In this document: positions 7,625-17,153 of the stretch, in pieces
Position numbering within the stretch: the first letter of the stretch is position 1
How the letters are laid out: every line of letters starts with the position of its first letter
Assembly (NCBI GenBank): GCA_965116195.1
Contig: OZ220491.1
Location: forward strand, 2,356,001-2,420,000
DNA length: 64,000 nucleotides
Direction of reading: 5' to 3'
Origin: Aldehydirespirator sp965116195
Lineage (GTDB): Bacteria; Actinomycetota; Acidimicrobiia; Acidimicrobiales; Aldehydirespiratoraceae
Program-made: the position numbers and the translations under genes
Notes under the pieces: model-generated
The model's database searches: none
What the model saw: the letters and a program-made list of their open reading frames with translations, nothing else
What the model was told of the DNA's origin: nothing

Positions 7625-10600
7625 TCAACTTGCCTCGCTGGCGGATCCGGCCGTTCCGGTTGTTCCGGCCGTTCCGGTTGTCGGATGGTTGATCACGTCA
7701 GCACCATTGGTTTCGTTGCTCCTGTCGGTGATCTCCGAGCTGCGGCGCGCCAACCAGTCAGCAATGCCCTCCTCGGAGTCGCCCGAACTGTAGTAGTCCA
7801 TGGGTGAGTGATCGGGGGCATGAGGCAGAAAGCCCTGCCGGTAGCGGGACACGCCAGTACCGGCCGGGATGAGCTTGCCGATGATGATGTTCTCCTTGAG
7901 GCCACCAAGCGGGTCACGCTTGGAACCGATGGCGGCCTCGGTGAGCACCCGTGTGGTCTCCTGGAATGAAGCCGCCGACAACCACGAGTCGGTCGCCAAC
8001 GAGGCCTTGGTGATACCCATTACCTCACGGCGTCCAGAAGCGGGGCGCCCACCGGCTCGGACGACCTCACGGTTGGTCTTTTCAAACAGGACTTTGTCGA
8101 CACGTTCGTCGGGCAGAAAGTCCGTGTCACCCGGCTCCCCGATTGCCACACGTTTGGTCATCTGACGCACGATCAGCTCTATGTGCTTGTCGTGTATGGA
8201 GACACCCTGGTCTCGGTACACCTTCTGCACTTCTGAAACCAAGTAGCGCTGGGTTGCATCAATACCCCGGATCTCAAGCAGTTCCTTGGGGTCAAGTGAG
8301 CCTTCCACCAGGGCGTGGCCCGGCTCCACCTCGTCACCGTCGCGCACTGAAAGGCGGTATTCGCTACCGATCTTGCAGTCGTGAACGGTGCCGTCATTCT
8401 CCACGATCACCACGCTGCGTTCACTGGTGTGGTCGTCGCTGATCCTCACCACACCGGCATAGCGGGCCAGCACCGCCTTGCCCTTCGGGGTGCGAGCCTC
8501 AAACAACTCCACCACCCTCGGAAGGCCACCAGCGATGTTCTGGGCACCCGCCACACCGCCGGTGTGGAAGCTACGCATTGTCAGCTGTGTGCCGGGTTCC
8601 CCGATGGACTGCGCGGCAATCACACCCACAGCCTCGCCTCGTTCAATCAGCTTGCCTGTGGCCAGTGACATGCCATATGAAGCCGCGGTAATTCCCGATG
8701 ACGAGTCGTCACTGAGTGGAGAAAGCACCCTGACTCTGGTGATGGTTGGATCATCGCGCAGTGCCGACATCTCGGTGTCACCCACCATGGTGCCCGCCAG
8801 GATGGTCTCTCCGTCGGCCAAGGTCACATCATCTGCGAGCACCCGACCGAACAGTCGGGTCTCCAGGTAGGTGCGCTTGTTGGGAGAGTCAGGCTGAATG
8901 TCTTCAAGCCAGATGCCCTTGACCCAACCGGCATCGGCAAAAGGATCGTCGCTGTTGATGATCACCTCCTGTGCGACATCCACCAAGCGGCGGGTCAGGT
9001 AACCCGAATCGGCTGTGCGCAGCGCCGTGTCAACCAGGCCTTTGCGAGCGCCGGGCGTGGCAATGAAGTACTCCAGCACCTTGAGGCCCTCGCGAAAACT
9101 GCTCTTGATCGGTCGGGGGATCATGTCGCCACGAGGATTGGCGACAAGGCCGCGTATACCGGCTATCTGGCGTATCTGCAGCATGTTGCCACGCGCACCG
9201 GAGCCCACCATCATGTTTATGGGGTTGAAGTCGTCAGCCTCCAACCCTTCCTTCACCTGCGCGGTGACTTCCTCAGTGGCCTGAGACCAAACCTCGATCT
9301 CCAGTTGACGGCGCTCGCCATCGGTGATGATGCCCCGGCGAAACTGACGCTCGATCTTGTCGGCCTGCTTTTCGTGGCGGTCAAGGATCTCGGTCTTTTT
9401 CTTTGGTGTCTTCACGTCGTCAATGGAAATGGTGAGACCTGAGCGCGAGGCGTAGTGGAAGCAGAGATCTTTGAGTTCGTCCAGACTCCTGGCCACCTCA
9501 GCAGCCTTGAAGCCCCGGGCCAGTCCGTCAACGATCGTTCCCATCTCCTTTGAGCCCACATCACCGTTGACATAAGCCATCTGATCGGGAAGCGCATTGT
9601 TGAAGAACACCCGCCCGGCTGTGGTCGGCTCATAACGCGCCGAGGTGCCGTTGCCTGATGCCACCAACAGATCCGACTCGGCGCGATACTCAATCGGAGC
9701 GTGCAAGGCCACATGCCCGAACTCGTAGGCGAAGCGGAGTTCGTCCAGCGAGCGGAAAACCCGCCCTGAACCCGGGGCACCTTGCACCATCATCGTCAGA
9801 TAGTGCGATCCGACGATCATGTCCAAACTCGGTGCCACCAGCGGTCTTCCGTTGGCCGGGCTCAAGACATTGTTGGCTGACAACATCAGTATCCGAGCCT
9901 CTGCCTGCGCCTCGGCCGACAAGGGCAGATGCACAGCCATCTGGTCGCCGTCAAAGTCTGCGTTGAAAGCTGCGCAGACCAACGGGTGAATCTGTATGGC
10001 CTTGCCTTCCACAAGCACCGGCTCAAAGGCTTGGATGCCCAAACGGTGCAGGGTGGGCGCTCGGTTGAGGAGCACAGGGTGCTCACGGATCACGTCCTCC
10101 AGCACGTCCCAAACCAGGTGCCGACGTCGCTCCACCATGCGCTTCGCGGACTTGATGTTGGGTGCCAGATCCTCCTCAACGAGTTTCTTCATCACGAAGG
10201 GCTTGAACAACTCCAACGCCATGATCTTGGGCAGGCCACACTGGTGAAAGCTCAAGGTCGGGCCAACCACGATCACCGACCGGCCCGAGTAGTCAACTCG
10301 CTTGCCGAGCAGGTTCTGGCGGAACCGACCCTGTTTGCCTTTGAGCATGTCCGACAGCGACTTGAGTGCCCGGTTGCCGGGACCTGTCACGGGACGACCC
10401 CTGCGTCCGTTGTCGAAAAGCGCGTCCACGGCTTCTTGCAGCATGCGCTTTTCGTTGTTGACGATGATCTCGGGCGCACCCAGATCAAGCAGACGCTTGA
10501 GCCGGTTGTTGCGGTTTATCACCCGTCGGTACAGGTCATTCAGATCAGAAGTGGCGAAGCGGCCACCGTCAAGTTGCACCATGGGACGCAACTCGGGGGG

Positions 10601-11734
10601 GATGACAGGTACCACGTCAAGGATCATCGCTCTGGGGTCGTTGATGCGACGCCCGTACGCGTCCCTGCGGTTGAAGGCTGCCAGAATCCGCAACCGCTTG
10701 ACGGCTTTCTGCTTGCGTTGAGCCGACAGCGGACGTTGACCCTCAGGAGGGTTTATCTGGTTGCGCAGCGTCTCCTCTTCGACATCGAAGTCAAGTTCCC
10801 CGATCAACCTGGCAATAGCGTCCGCGCCCTGGCCGCCCTCAAAGTAGCCGCCCCAGCGGTAGACGAGTTCGTCCCACAGTTCCTCGTCCTCAATTATCTG
10901 ACGACAGAACAGTCCGGAGAAGACCTCCCAGGCTCGCTCCAATGTCTCACGCTCAGCCGCGAACTTCTGGGTTGTCGCCTCGACGTCGTTGTCAGCTTCC
11001 TTGGTTCGTTTCTCAGTCTCCTTCTGCAGTGCTGCGAGCGCGGACGCGGACTGCTTGGTGTTCTCCCGCTCCAACTTGTCGAGGTCTTTTTCCAGTTGCA
11101 CCTGACGCCTTTCGATTTCGCCCTTACATTCGGTGTCTATCTCGTCAAGTTCACGACGAACCTCGGACTCCAACAGGGGCATATCGATGTCGCGCTGCTC
11201 AATATCAACCGAAATTACCAGGTTGGCACCAAAGTAAATAACCTTTTCCAGCTGTTTGGCCTTCAATTCCTCCTTGGGTTGCGTACCCATCAGCAGGTAG
11301 GCCAGCCAGGACCGCGTGCCCCGCAGGTACCAGATATGCACGGCCGGTGCTGCCAACTCAATATGACCCATCCGCTCACGCCGTACCTTTGAGCGGGTCA
11401 CCTCCACGTTGCAACGCTCACAGATGATGCCTTTGAATCGCACCCTCTTGTATTTGCCACAAGAACACTCCCAGTCCTTGGAAGGCCCGAAGATCTTCTC
11501 GCAGAACAAGCCGTCCTTTTCGGGCTTGAGGGTGCGGTAGTTGATCGTCTCGGGTTTCTTGACCTCGCCATTGGACCATGTGCGTATGGAGTCGGCACTG
11601 GCGAGCCCGATCTTGAGGTCGCTGAATTCGTTTACATCAAGCATTCCGGTATCCGTTCGTCGTATTGTGATTTTTGTGGCTGCGATTGTCGTAGCTGCTA
11701 TTTCTGCTGTCAGAGTTTCTGGTTGTGATTGCAT
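7625..11734 (-). CDS. rpoC: RNA polymerase subunit beta'
   Basis: This is the largest catalytic subunit of RNA polymerase, 1,369 residues from ATG 11734. MLDVNEFSDLKIGLASADSI from ATG 11644 is the more usual N-terminus, and neither start has a strong ribosome site. The first zinc site (CSCG, then CERC, about residues 90-110) and the catalytic NADFDGDQMAVH (about residue 590) are intact. The second zinc site is absent: where homologues have a Cys-rich stretch before the YG..LATG motif, this protein reads LSPLSDDSSSGITAASYG (about 995-1015), and the partner Cys upstream (about 928) is also replaced (INSDDPFADAGW). The C-terminal tail ends in Thr-Gly-rich low-complexity sequence. Confidence 0.97.
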   Translation of the reverse strand: MQSQPETLTAEIAATTIAATKITIRRTDTGMLDVNEFSDLKIGLASADSIRTWSNGEVKKPETINYRTLKPEKDGLFCEKIFGPSKDWECSCGKYKRVRFKGIICERCNVEVTRSKVRRERMGHIELAAPAVHIWYLRGTRSWLAYLLMGTQPKEELKAKQLEKVIYFGANLVISVDIEQRDIDMPLLESEVRRELDEIDTECKGEIERRQVQLEKDLDKLERENTKQSASALAALQKETEKRTKEADNDVEATTQKFAAERETLERAWEVFSGLFCRQIIEDEELWDELVYRWGGYFEGGQGADAIARLIGELDFDVEEETLRNQINPPEGQRPLSAQRKQKAVKRLRILAAFNRRDAYGRRINDPRAMILDVVPVIPPELRPMVQLDGGRFATSDLNDLYRRVINRNNRLKRLLDLGAPEIIVNNEKRMLQEAVDALFDNGRRGRPVTGPGNRALKSLSDMLKGKQGRFRQNLLGKRVDYSGRSVIVVGPTLSFHQCGLPKIMALELFKPFVMKKLVEEDLAPNIKSAKRMVERRRHLVWDVLEDVIREHPVLLNRAPTLHRLGIQAFEPVLVEGKAIQIHPLVCAAFNADFDGDQMAVHLPLSAEAQAEARILMLSANNVLSPANGRPLVAPSLDMIVGSHYLTMMVQGAPGSGRVFRSLDELRFAYEFGHVALHAPIEYRAESDLLVASGNGTSARYEPTTAGRVFFNNALPDQMAYVNGDVGSKEMGTIVDGLARGFKAAEVARSLDELKDLCFHYASRSGLTISIDDVKTPKKKTEILDRHEKQADKIERQFRRGIITDGERRQLEIEVWSQATEEVTAQVKEGLEADDFNPINMMVGSGARGNMLQIRQIAGIRGLVANPRGDMIPRPIKSSFREGLKVLEYFIATPGARKGLVDTALRTADSGYLTRRLVDVAQEVIINSDDPFADAGWVKGIWLEDIQPDSPNKRTYLETRLFGRVLADDVTLADGETILAGTMVGDTEMSALRDDPTITRVRVLSPLSDDSSSGITAASYGMSLATGKLIERGEAVGVIAAQSIGEPGTQLTMRSFHTGGVAGAQNIAGGLPRVVELFEARTPKGKAVLARYAGVVRISDDHTSERSVVIVENDGTVHDCKIGSEYRLSVRDGDEVEPGHALVEGSLDPKELLEIRGIDATQRYLVSEVQKVYRDQGVSIHDKHIELIVRQMTKRVAIGEPGDTDFLPDERVDKVLFEKTNREVVRAGGRPASGRREVMGITKASLATDSWLSAASFQETTRVLTEAAIGSKRDPLGGLKENIIIGKLIPAGTGVSRYRQGFLPHAPDHSPMDYYSSGDSEEGIADWLARRSSEITDRSNETNGADVINHPTTGTAGTTGTAGSASEAS

Positions 11735-11753
11735 TCAGCATTGGCAGCGGGGC

Positions 11754-14700
11754 TCAACGCCGGGCCATGCGGGCCAGGTCATCCTCGTCGCTGCCACGTT
11801 CGGGACGTTGGAGATCAATCCCGAGAGCCTCCAGAGACCTGAGACTCTCCTCGTCAAGTTCGCGCATCTCGATCTGCTCACCTCTGCTGGACAGCACCTC
11901 GACGTTGATGCCGAGTGACTGCATTTCTTTGATGAGCACCTTGAAGCTCTCCGGGATGCCCGGATCGGGGACGTTTTCTCCTTTGACTATGGCCTCGTAT
12001 GCCCTGGCCCGGCCCACCACGTCATCTGACTTGACGGTGAGCAGTTCCTGCAGGCAATAGGCCGCTCCATATGCCTCAAGCGCCCAGACCTCCATCTCAC
12101 CGAAGCGCTGGCCGCCGAACTGCGCCTTACCGCCGAGTGGCTGCTGGGTGATCATCGAGTACGGGCCGGTGGAACGAGCGTGAATCTTGTCGTCCACGAG
12201 ATGGGCAAGTTTCAGCATGTAGACATAGCCGGTCATGACAGGGCTGTCATAGGGTTTCCCGGTGCGCCCGTTGTGGAGAACCTGCTTGCCGTCTGTACCT
12301 ATCAGCCTCTCACCGTCGCGGCTCTCAGGATTGAGATTGGCGAGTACCTCGATGATGGTGGGCTTGTCCGCAGCCAACTCTCGCTCATCCCATGATGCCC
12401 CGTCAAAAACGGGCGTGGCCACGAGAGTCGACGGAGGTGTTGACGGCCGGGTCTTGCGTTCCGTACCACTGACAGGCTCGCTGCCCACTGCCTCACCGTT
12501 GATCTTCCAGCCGTAGCGGGCGCAGTAACCCAGGTGCGCCTCCAGCACCTGTCCGACATTCATGCGCGACGGCACACCCAGAGGGTTCAAGATGATGTCA
12601 ACCGGCGTGCCGTCAGCGGTAAAGGGCATGTCCTCAACAGGCAGGATGCGTGAGATCACGCCCTTGTTGCCGTGGCGCCCTGCCAGTTTGTCGCCGACGC
12701 TGATCTTGCGATTCTGCGCCACGTACACCCTCACCAGTTGGTTGACCCCGGGCGGCAGCTCATGGGAATCATCACGATCAAACACTTTGACATCAATGAC
12801 TTTGCCGTCCTCGCCATGGGGCACCTTGAGTGACGAGTCACGTACCTCATGGGCTTTGTCGCCGAAGATGGCCCGCAGCAGCCTCTCCTCGGGGGTGAGT
12901 TCGGTCTCGCCTTTGGGTGTGACCTTGCCCACCAGAACATCGCCAGGGCCGACCTCGGCACCGATGCGCACGATGCCACGAGAGTCAAGATCGGCCAGAA
13001 CGTCATCGGACAAGTTGGGAATGTCCCGAGTGATTTCCTCGGCACCGAGTTTGGTGTCGCGGGCATCTATTTCGTACTCGTGGATGTGGATTGATGTGAG
13101 TACGTCATCGCGTACCAGACGCTCCGACAAGATGATGGCGTCCTCAAAGTTGTAACCCTCCCAGGACATGAAGGCGACAAGCAGGTTCTTGCCCAGCGCC
13201 AACTCGCCGTTGTCGGTGGATGAGCCGTCGGCCAACACCTGACCACGGCTCACTCTCTCGCCGGCGCGAACCAGCGGCTTCTGCCTGATGCATGTGTCCT
13301 GATTTGACCGCTCAAACTTGCGCAACGCCACCGGGTTGGGCCCGGCTTCGTGGTCGGGGCCGGCAGTGTCGTAGTGCACGGTCAGATGGTCCGCGTCCAC
13401 TGCCGTCACGACTCCGTCAGCGGCCGAGATCAGCATGTCTGCTGCACCGCGGGCGGCATGAGCCTCAACACCGGTGCCGATGTAGGGAGCCTCGGGACGC
13501 ACCAACGGCACCGCTTGACGTTGCATGTTTGCGCCCATCAGAGCACGGTTGCCGTCGTCATGTTCCAGGAATGGAATCAACGCTGTGGCGACGGAGACGA
13601 TTTGTTTGGGTGAGGTGTCCATCATCTCCACCTCAGACGGTGGCACATAGGAGATCTCAGTGGTGACCGCGAAGAAGACCTCCTGTTCAAGTTGCAGCCT
13701 CAGGTCTTGCAACGATGCTGCCTGGGGCGAGCGGCGAGCCAACACACGCGGGTTGATGAAGCGCCCTTCAGCGTCAATAGGCGCATTGGCCTGCGCGATG
13801 ACGTATTCCTCCTCCTCGTCGGCTGACAGGTAGACGACCTCATCGGTTACCCGGCCGTCACGCACGACACGGTAGGGGGATTCGATGAACCCGAACTCGT
13901 TCACCCGTGCATAGCAGGCCAGACCTCCGATCAGCCCGATGTTGGGGCCTTCAGGAGTTTCAATGGGACACATGCGCCCGTAGTGGGAGAAGTGAACATC
14001 TCGCACCTCAAACCCGGCCCGCTCACGGCTCAGTCCACCCGGCCCGAGCGCTGACAGACGCCGTCTGTGGGTGAGTCCCGACAGCGAGTTCACCTGGTCC
14101 ATGAACTGCGAGAGCTGTGAAGTGCCGAAGAACTCCTTGACAGACGCCACCACAGGCCGGATGTTGATCAGTGTCTGGGGTGTGATGGCCTCCTCGTCCT
14201 GGGTGGTCATCCGCTCGCGTACCTGCCGCTCCATGCGCGACAGGCCGATACGCACCTGATTCTGGATCAGCTCACCAACACTGCGAATCCGCCGATTGGC
14301 GAAGTGGTCTTGATCGTCAAGGCGATAGCCGGGTGCGCCCTTGGCGAGATTCAGGAGATAGGTGGCAGCGGCCAGCATCTCACAACGCGACAGCAGGGAC
14401 TGTTCGGGATCGGGACGATCAAGCTCCAGATTGAAGGTGCTCTCAAGGAAGTCAAACTCAGAACCGAGCTTGCGATTGAGCTTGTGACGCCCGACCCGTG
14501 ACAGGTCATAACGTCGCCCGTTGAAGAAGGAGTTCTCGAAGTAGGACCGGGCTGCGTCCAGGGTGGCCGGATCGCCGGGACGCACCCGCTTGTATATCTC
14601 GATCAGCGATTCGTCACGCGTCGGGGCGAGATGGCCCTGCTTTTCCCATTGCTCCTCAAGAAAGTCGAAGTGATCAACAAAGCTCCGCAGGAAGCCGGGA

Positions 14701-15347
14701 TGGCTTTCCTCGTCGTAGCCGAGGGCACGCAACAGAGTGAACAGCGGGAGGCGGCGCTTGCGAGCGACACGCACCCCGGCGGTGATCTCTTTGCGCGGCT
14801 TCTGCTCCACGTCAAACTCGATCCACTCGCCGCGATACGGGTGGATCGTGCCGGTGACCAGCTGGTACTTGGCCAGATTGCGCAAGCGGAAGCGCTCCCC
14901 GGGTTGGAAGATGACACCGGGCGAGCGCACCAGCTGCGAGACCACCACCCGCTCGGTGCCGTTGATGATGAAGGTGCCCTTGCTGGTCATCATGGGAAAG
15001 TCCCCCATGAAGACGATCTGTTCTTTGATCTCGCCGGTCTTGGCGTTGAAGAACCGCGCTCGCACAAAGACGGGCGCGGCGTAGGTCATGTCCTGCTCTT
15101 TGCACTCGTCCACGGTGTACTTCGGAGGCGGACACAGATCCTCGTCGTCGGGTTCGAACTCGAGTTCAAGACTGAGATTGCCGCTGTAATCCGTGATCGG
15201 TGAGATGTCCTTGAAGGTGCGGGCCAGACCCTCGCTCATGAGCCATCGGAAGCTCTTGCGTTGGATGTCGATCAAGTCAGGAAGCTCAAGAATCTCTTCA
15301 AGGCTGCCGAATGAGTAGCGTTCGCGTGAAGCTGCACTTAAAGTCAC
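11754..15347 (-). CDS. rpoB: RNA polymerase subunit beta
   Basis: This is the beta subunit of the core enzyme, 1,197 residues from GTG 15347 with GGGAG upstream. Beta landmarks include RSPGVIFQPGERFRLRNLAK (an early fork element), GPNIGLIG, GHRHGNKG-type sequence read here as LAGRHGNKGVISRILP, and the C-terminal GGKAQFGGQRFGEMEVWALE. The rifamycin pocket reads SQLSQFMDQVNSLSGLTHRR. Compared with the common DQNNPLS it has Val and Ser in place of Asn and Pro, while the main resistance positions Asp (MDQ), His (THRR) and Ser (RLSALG) are unchanged. rpoC follows after 19 bases. Confidence 0.98.
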   Translation of the reverse strand: MTLSAASRERYSFGSLEEILELPDLIDIQRKSFRWLMSEGLARTFKDISPITDYSGNLSLELEFEPDDEDLCPPPKYTVDECKEQDMTYAAPVFVRARFFNAKTGEIKEQIVFMGDFPMMTSKGTFIINGTERVVVSQLVRSPGVIFQPGERFRLRNLAKYQLVTGTIHPYRGEWIEFDVEQKPRKEITAGVRVARKRRLPLFTLLRALGYDEESHPGFLRSFVDHFDFLEEQWEKQGHLAPTRDESLIEIYKRVRPGDPATLDAARSYFENSFFNGRRYDLSRVGRHKLNRKLGSEFDFLESTFNLELDRPDPEQSLLSRCEMLAAATYLLNLAKGAPGYRLDDQDHFANRRIRSVGELIQNQVRIGLSRMERQVRERMTTQDEEAITPQTLINIRPVVASVKEFFGTSQLSQFMDQVNSLSGLTHRRRLSALGPGGLSRERAGFEVRDVHFSHYGRMCPIETPEGPNIGLIGGLACYARVNEFGFIESPYRVVRDGRVTDEVVYLSADEEEEYVIAQANAPIDAEGRFINPRVLARRSPQAASLQDLRLQLEQEVFFAVTTEISYVPPSEVEMMDTSPKQIVSVATALIPFLEHDDGNRALMGANMQRQAVPLVRPEAPYIGTGVEAHAARGAADMLISAADGVVTAVDADHLTVHYDTAGPDHEAGPNPVALRKFERSNQDTCIRQKPLVRAGERVSRGQVLADGSSTDNGELALGKNLLVAFMSWEGYNFEDAIILSERLVRDDVLTSIHIHEYEIDARDTKLGAEEITRDIPNLSDDVLADLDSRGIVRIGAEVGPGDVLVGKVTPKGETELTPEERLLRAIFGDKAHEVRDSSLKVPHGEDGKVIDVKVFDRDDSHELPPGVNQLVRVYVAQNRKISVGDKLAGRHGNKGVISRILPVEDMPFTADGTPVDIILNPLGVPSRMNVGQVLEAHLGYCARYGWKINGEAVGSEPVSGTERKTRPSTPPSTLVATPVFDGASWDERELAADKPTIIEVLANLNPESRDGERLIGTDGKQVLHNGRTGKPYDSPVMTGYVYMLKLAHLVDDKIHARSTGPYSMITQQPLGGKAQFGGQRFGEMEVWALEAYGAAYCLQELLTVKSDDVVGRARAYEAIVKGENVPDPGIPESFKVLIKEMQSLGINVEVLSSRGEQIEMRELDEESLRSLEALGIDLQRPERGSDEDDLARMARR

Positions 15348-15452
15348 AAGGTACTCCCGAGGGCGAAGTGGTCCGATATCACGTAGCCGTCCGGGCGCGC
15401 GACAGCAGAGGGAACAAAGTTACGGGACAGGCCTCCCAGCGCGCACTGACGG

Positions 15453-15480
15453 ACACTATGACAGGTACGCTACCGTTCAA
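15453..15480 (-). promoter_or_regulatory. Possible rpoBC promoter
   Basis: On the minus strand TTGAAC (15480-15475) is followed by a 16-base spacer and TAGTGT (15458-15453), about 105 bases upstream of the rpoB GTG. The 15348-15624 gap separates rpoB from the phosphatase gene and shows no open gene, so a promoter is expected here. The match to a sigma-70 consensus is modest. Confidence 0.3.
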
Positions 15481-15624
15481 TTGCACCAGCCGCAACCACC
15501 CCCGAGCGGAAATTCTGGCCCAGGGGCTGTGGCCGACCGTCAACGGGCCAGCATCAACAGAGCCGTACGCAAGCGAGCGCAGGGTACCAGTGTCAACACC
15601 TGTGTCAACACAGCAAACTCACGG

Positions 15625-16419
15625 TCAGCACAGCAAGCTGGCGCGGGCTGTGTTGATGTCGGCCTGCCCCAGGCCTGCGATCTCCAGGTAGCGGGCAGCA
15701 CCACCCCAGCGACTGTGAAGTTCGTCAAGCGTGGCTGCCATCACCGCCGGGCGGGCCTCCCAGAGTGGCGCGAAGTCAGCCGGATCCAAGCCGTGACCTT
15801 CCAACAGCGTCCGCACTGACAGTACCTTGGTCTGATCGTGCTGATCGTACTGATCATGCTGTGGGCTGGGCTTGCGCTCTGAGGACAGCGCATAGTCAGC
15901 GATGATGTGCTCGGCCTCAACACCGGCAAGGTCCAACAGCAGCATGGCCGCCACGCCGGTGCGGTCCTTGCCTGCTGTGCAGTGAATCACCAGGGGTTCA
16001 CGCTCAGCCACCCGGGTTGCGATGCGCACGAAGGACGAACCGAACTTCTCCAGCATGCGAACGTAGCCGTCCACCATCTGGGTTTCGCCATAGGAGCGGA
16101 TCTCGCCGGCTGCAATGCGTTCGTAGATGGTTCGAGGTTGCAGCGCCGGGTCACTTGTCATAGGCAACCGTTCATAGGACGCGCCTGTCGGCAGACGTGA
16201 GGGCAACTCAGCCGCCTCGCCATCGGATCGCAGGTCAAAGACATGGCGGATTCCTGCAATTTCTGGACGGGCCAGATCGGCACTGGTCAGCGAGTTGAGC
16301 CCGTCAGCACGGTAGACCAGACCGAACCTGGTTGTCGCTCCCCCGGCGGCAGGCAAACCGCCGAGATCGCGGACATTGCTTGGACCCTCGAGGGTCAGAT
16401 GACGCTCAACCGATGTCAC
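15625..16419 (-). CDS. Tyrosine/serine protein phosphatase, PtpB-like
   Basis: The 264-residue protein has the cysteine-phosphatase signature HCTAGKDRTG with the nucleophile Cys at residue 147, and the N-terminal SNVRDLGG typical of the mycobacterial PtpB group. No signal peptide or membrane segment is visible, so it is probably cytosolic. It starts at GTG 16419, and the start region is partly duplicated just upstream (CTCAACCGATGTCAC at 16406 and 16438, period about 31-32). Its position between rplL and rpoB is atypical, and 277 bases separate it from rpoB. Substrate unknown. Confidence 0.85.
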   Translation of the reverse strand: MTSVERHLTLEGPSNVRDLGGLPAAGGATTRFGLVYRADGLNSLTSADLARPEIAGIRHVFDLRSDGEAAELPSRLPTGASYERLPMTSDPALQPRTIYERIAAGEIRSYGETQMVDGYVRMLEKFGSSFVRIATRVAEREPLVIHCTAGKDRTGVAAMLLLDLAGVEAEHIIADYALSSERKPSPQHDQYDQHDQTKVLSVRTLLEGHGLDPADFAPLWEARPAVMAATLDELHSRWGGAARYLEIAGLGQADINTARASLLC

Positions 16420-16458
16420 TTGACCGTCAGGCCCAGCGTCTCAACCGATGTCACCGGC

Positions 16459-16836
16459 TCAGACGAGTTCCACTCCGGCACCGACTGCTTCAAGCGCTGC
16501 CTTGGCTTTCTCGGCATCAGCCTTGGTCACGCCTTCCAGCACCGGCTTGGGGGCGCTGTCCACCACTTCTTTGGCTTCTTTGAGACCCAGTGAGGTGAGG
16601 CCGCGAACCTCCTTGATCACCTGAATTTTCTTCTCGCCGACGGTGGCGAGCACGACGTCGAAGGAGTCCTTCTCCTCCTCGGGCTCGGCCGACTCAGCAG
16701 CTGCCGGCGCGGCGGCCACCGCGACCGGCGCGGCGGCACTCACGCCGAAACGTTCCTCGTACTCTTTGAGTAATTCGCTCAACTCAAGCACAGTCATCGC
16801 TGCGATCGAATCGAGAATCTCCTCTTTGGTTGCCAT
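16459..16836 (-). CDS. rplL: 50S ribosomal protein L7/L12
   Basis: This is the stalk protein that recruits translation GTPases. It is 125 residues: an N-terminal dimerisation domain (MATKEEILDSIAAMTVLELS), an Ala/Pro/Glu-rich hinge near residues 35-55, and the conserved C-terminal domain with EKKIQVIKEVRGLTSLGLKE and AKALVEG-type sequence. Usually it follows rplJ by a few dozen bases. Here the gap is about 310 bases and is largely filled by a 30-bp tandem array, which may affect coupling to rplJ. Confidence 0.97.
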   Translation of the reverse strand: MATKEEILDSIAAMTVLELSELLKEYEERFGVSAAAPVAVAAAPAAAESAEPEEEKDSFDVVLATVGEKKIQVIKEVRGLTSLGLKEAKEVVDSAPKPVLEGVTKADAEKAKAALEAVGAGVELV

Positions 16837-16912
16837 TCTCAGGGCCTCCTGTTTGTCAACTTGTCCTGTGGGTTGTCTGATGGGTTCGTACTGTGGGGGT
16901 TTGTACCGTCTG

Positions 16913-17153
16913 GTTGTTGTCTCAGCCGTGTGCGATCACGCCAGTTGTTGTCTCAGCCGTTGCGATCACGCCAGTTGTTGTCTCAGCCGTTGCGATCACG
17001 CCAGTTGTTGTCTCAGCCGTTGCGATCACGCCAGTTGTTGTCTCAGCCGTTGCGATCACGCCAGTTGTTGTCTCAGCCGTTGCGATCACGCCAGTTGTTG
17101 TCTCAGCCGTTGCGATCACGCCAGTTGTTGTCTCAGCCGTTGCGATCACGCCG
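16913..17153. repeat. 30-bp tandem array (8 copies) between rplJ and rplL
   Basis: Eight head-to-tail copies begin GTTGTTGTCTCAGCCGTTGC. The first copy (16913-16943) has one extra base and the last (17124-17153) a final-base change; the six between are identical. The rplJ stop codon (17146-17148) and last codons fall inside the final copy, so the unit is the rplJ 3' end plus spacer reiterated downstream. The array is open in several frames (for example a 10-residue DHASCCLSRC repeat on the plus strand), but I regard those as by-products of a unit length divisible by three. Confidence 0.97.

Noticed and set aside
9929..11392. 487-codon plus-strand open frame opposite rpoC
   Set aside because: It is antisense to the conserved beta' coding sequence, lacks any recognisable domain and has the composition of a GC-rich shadow frame.
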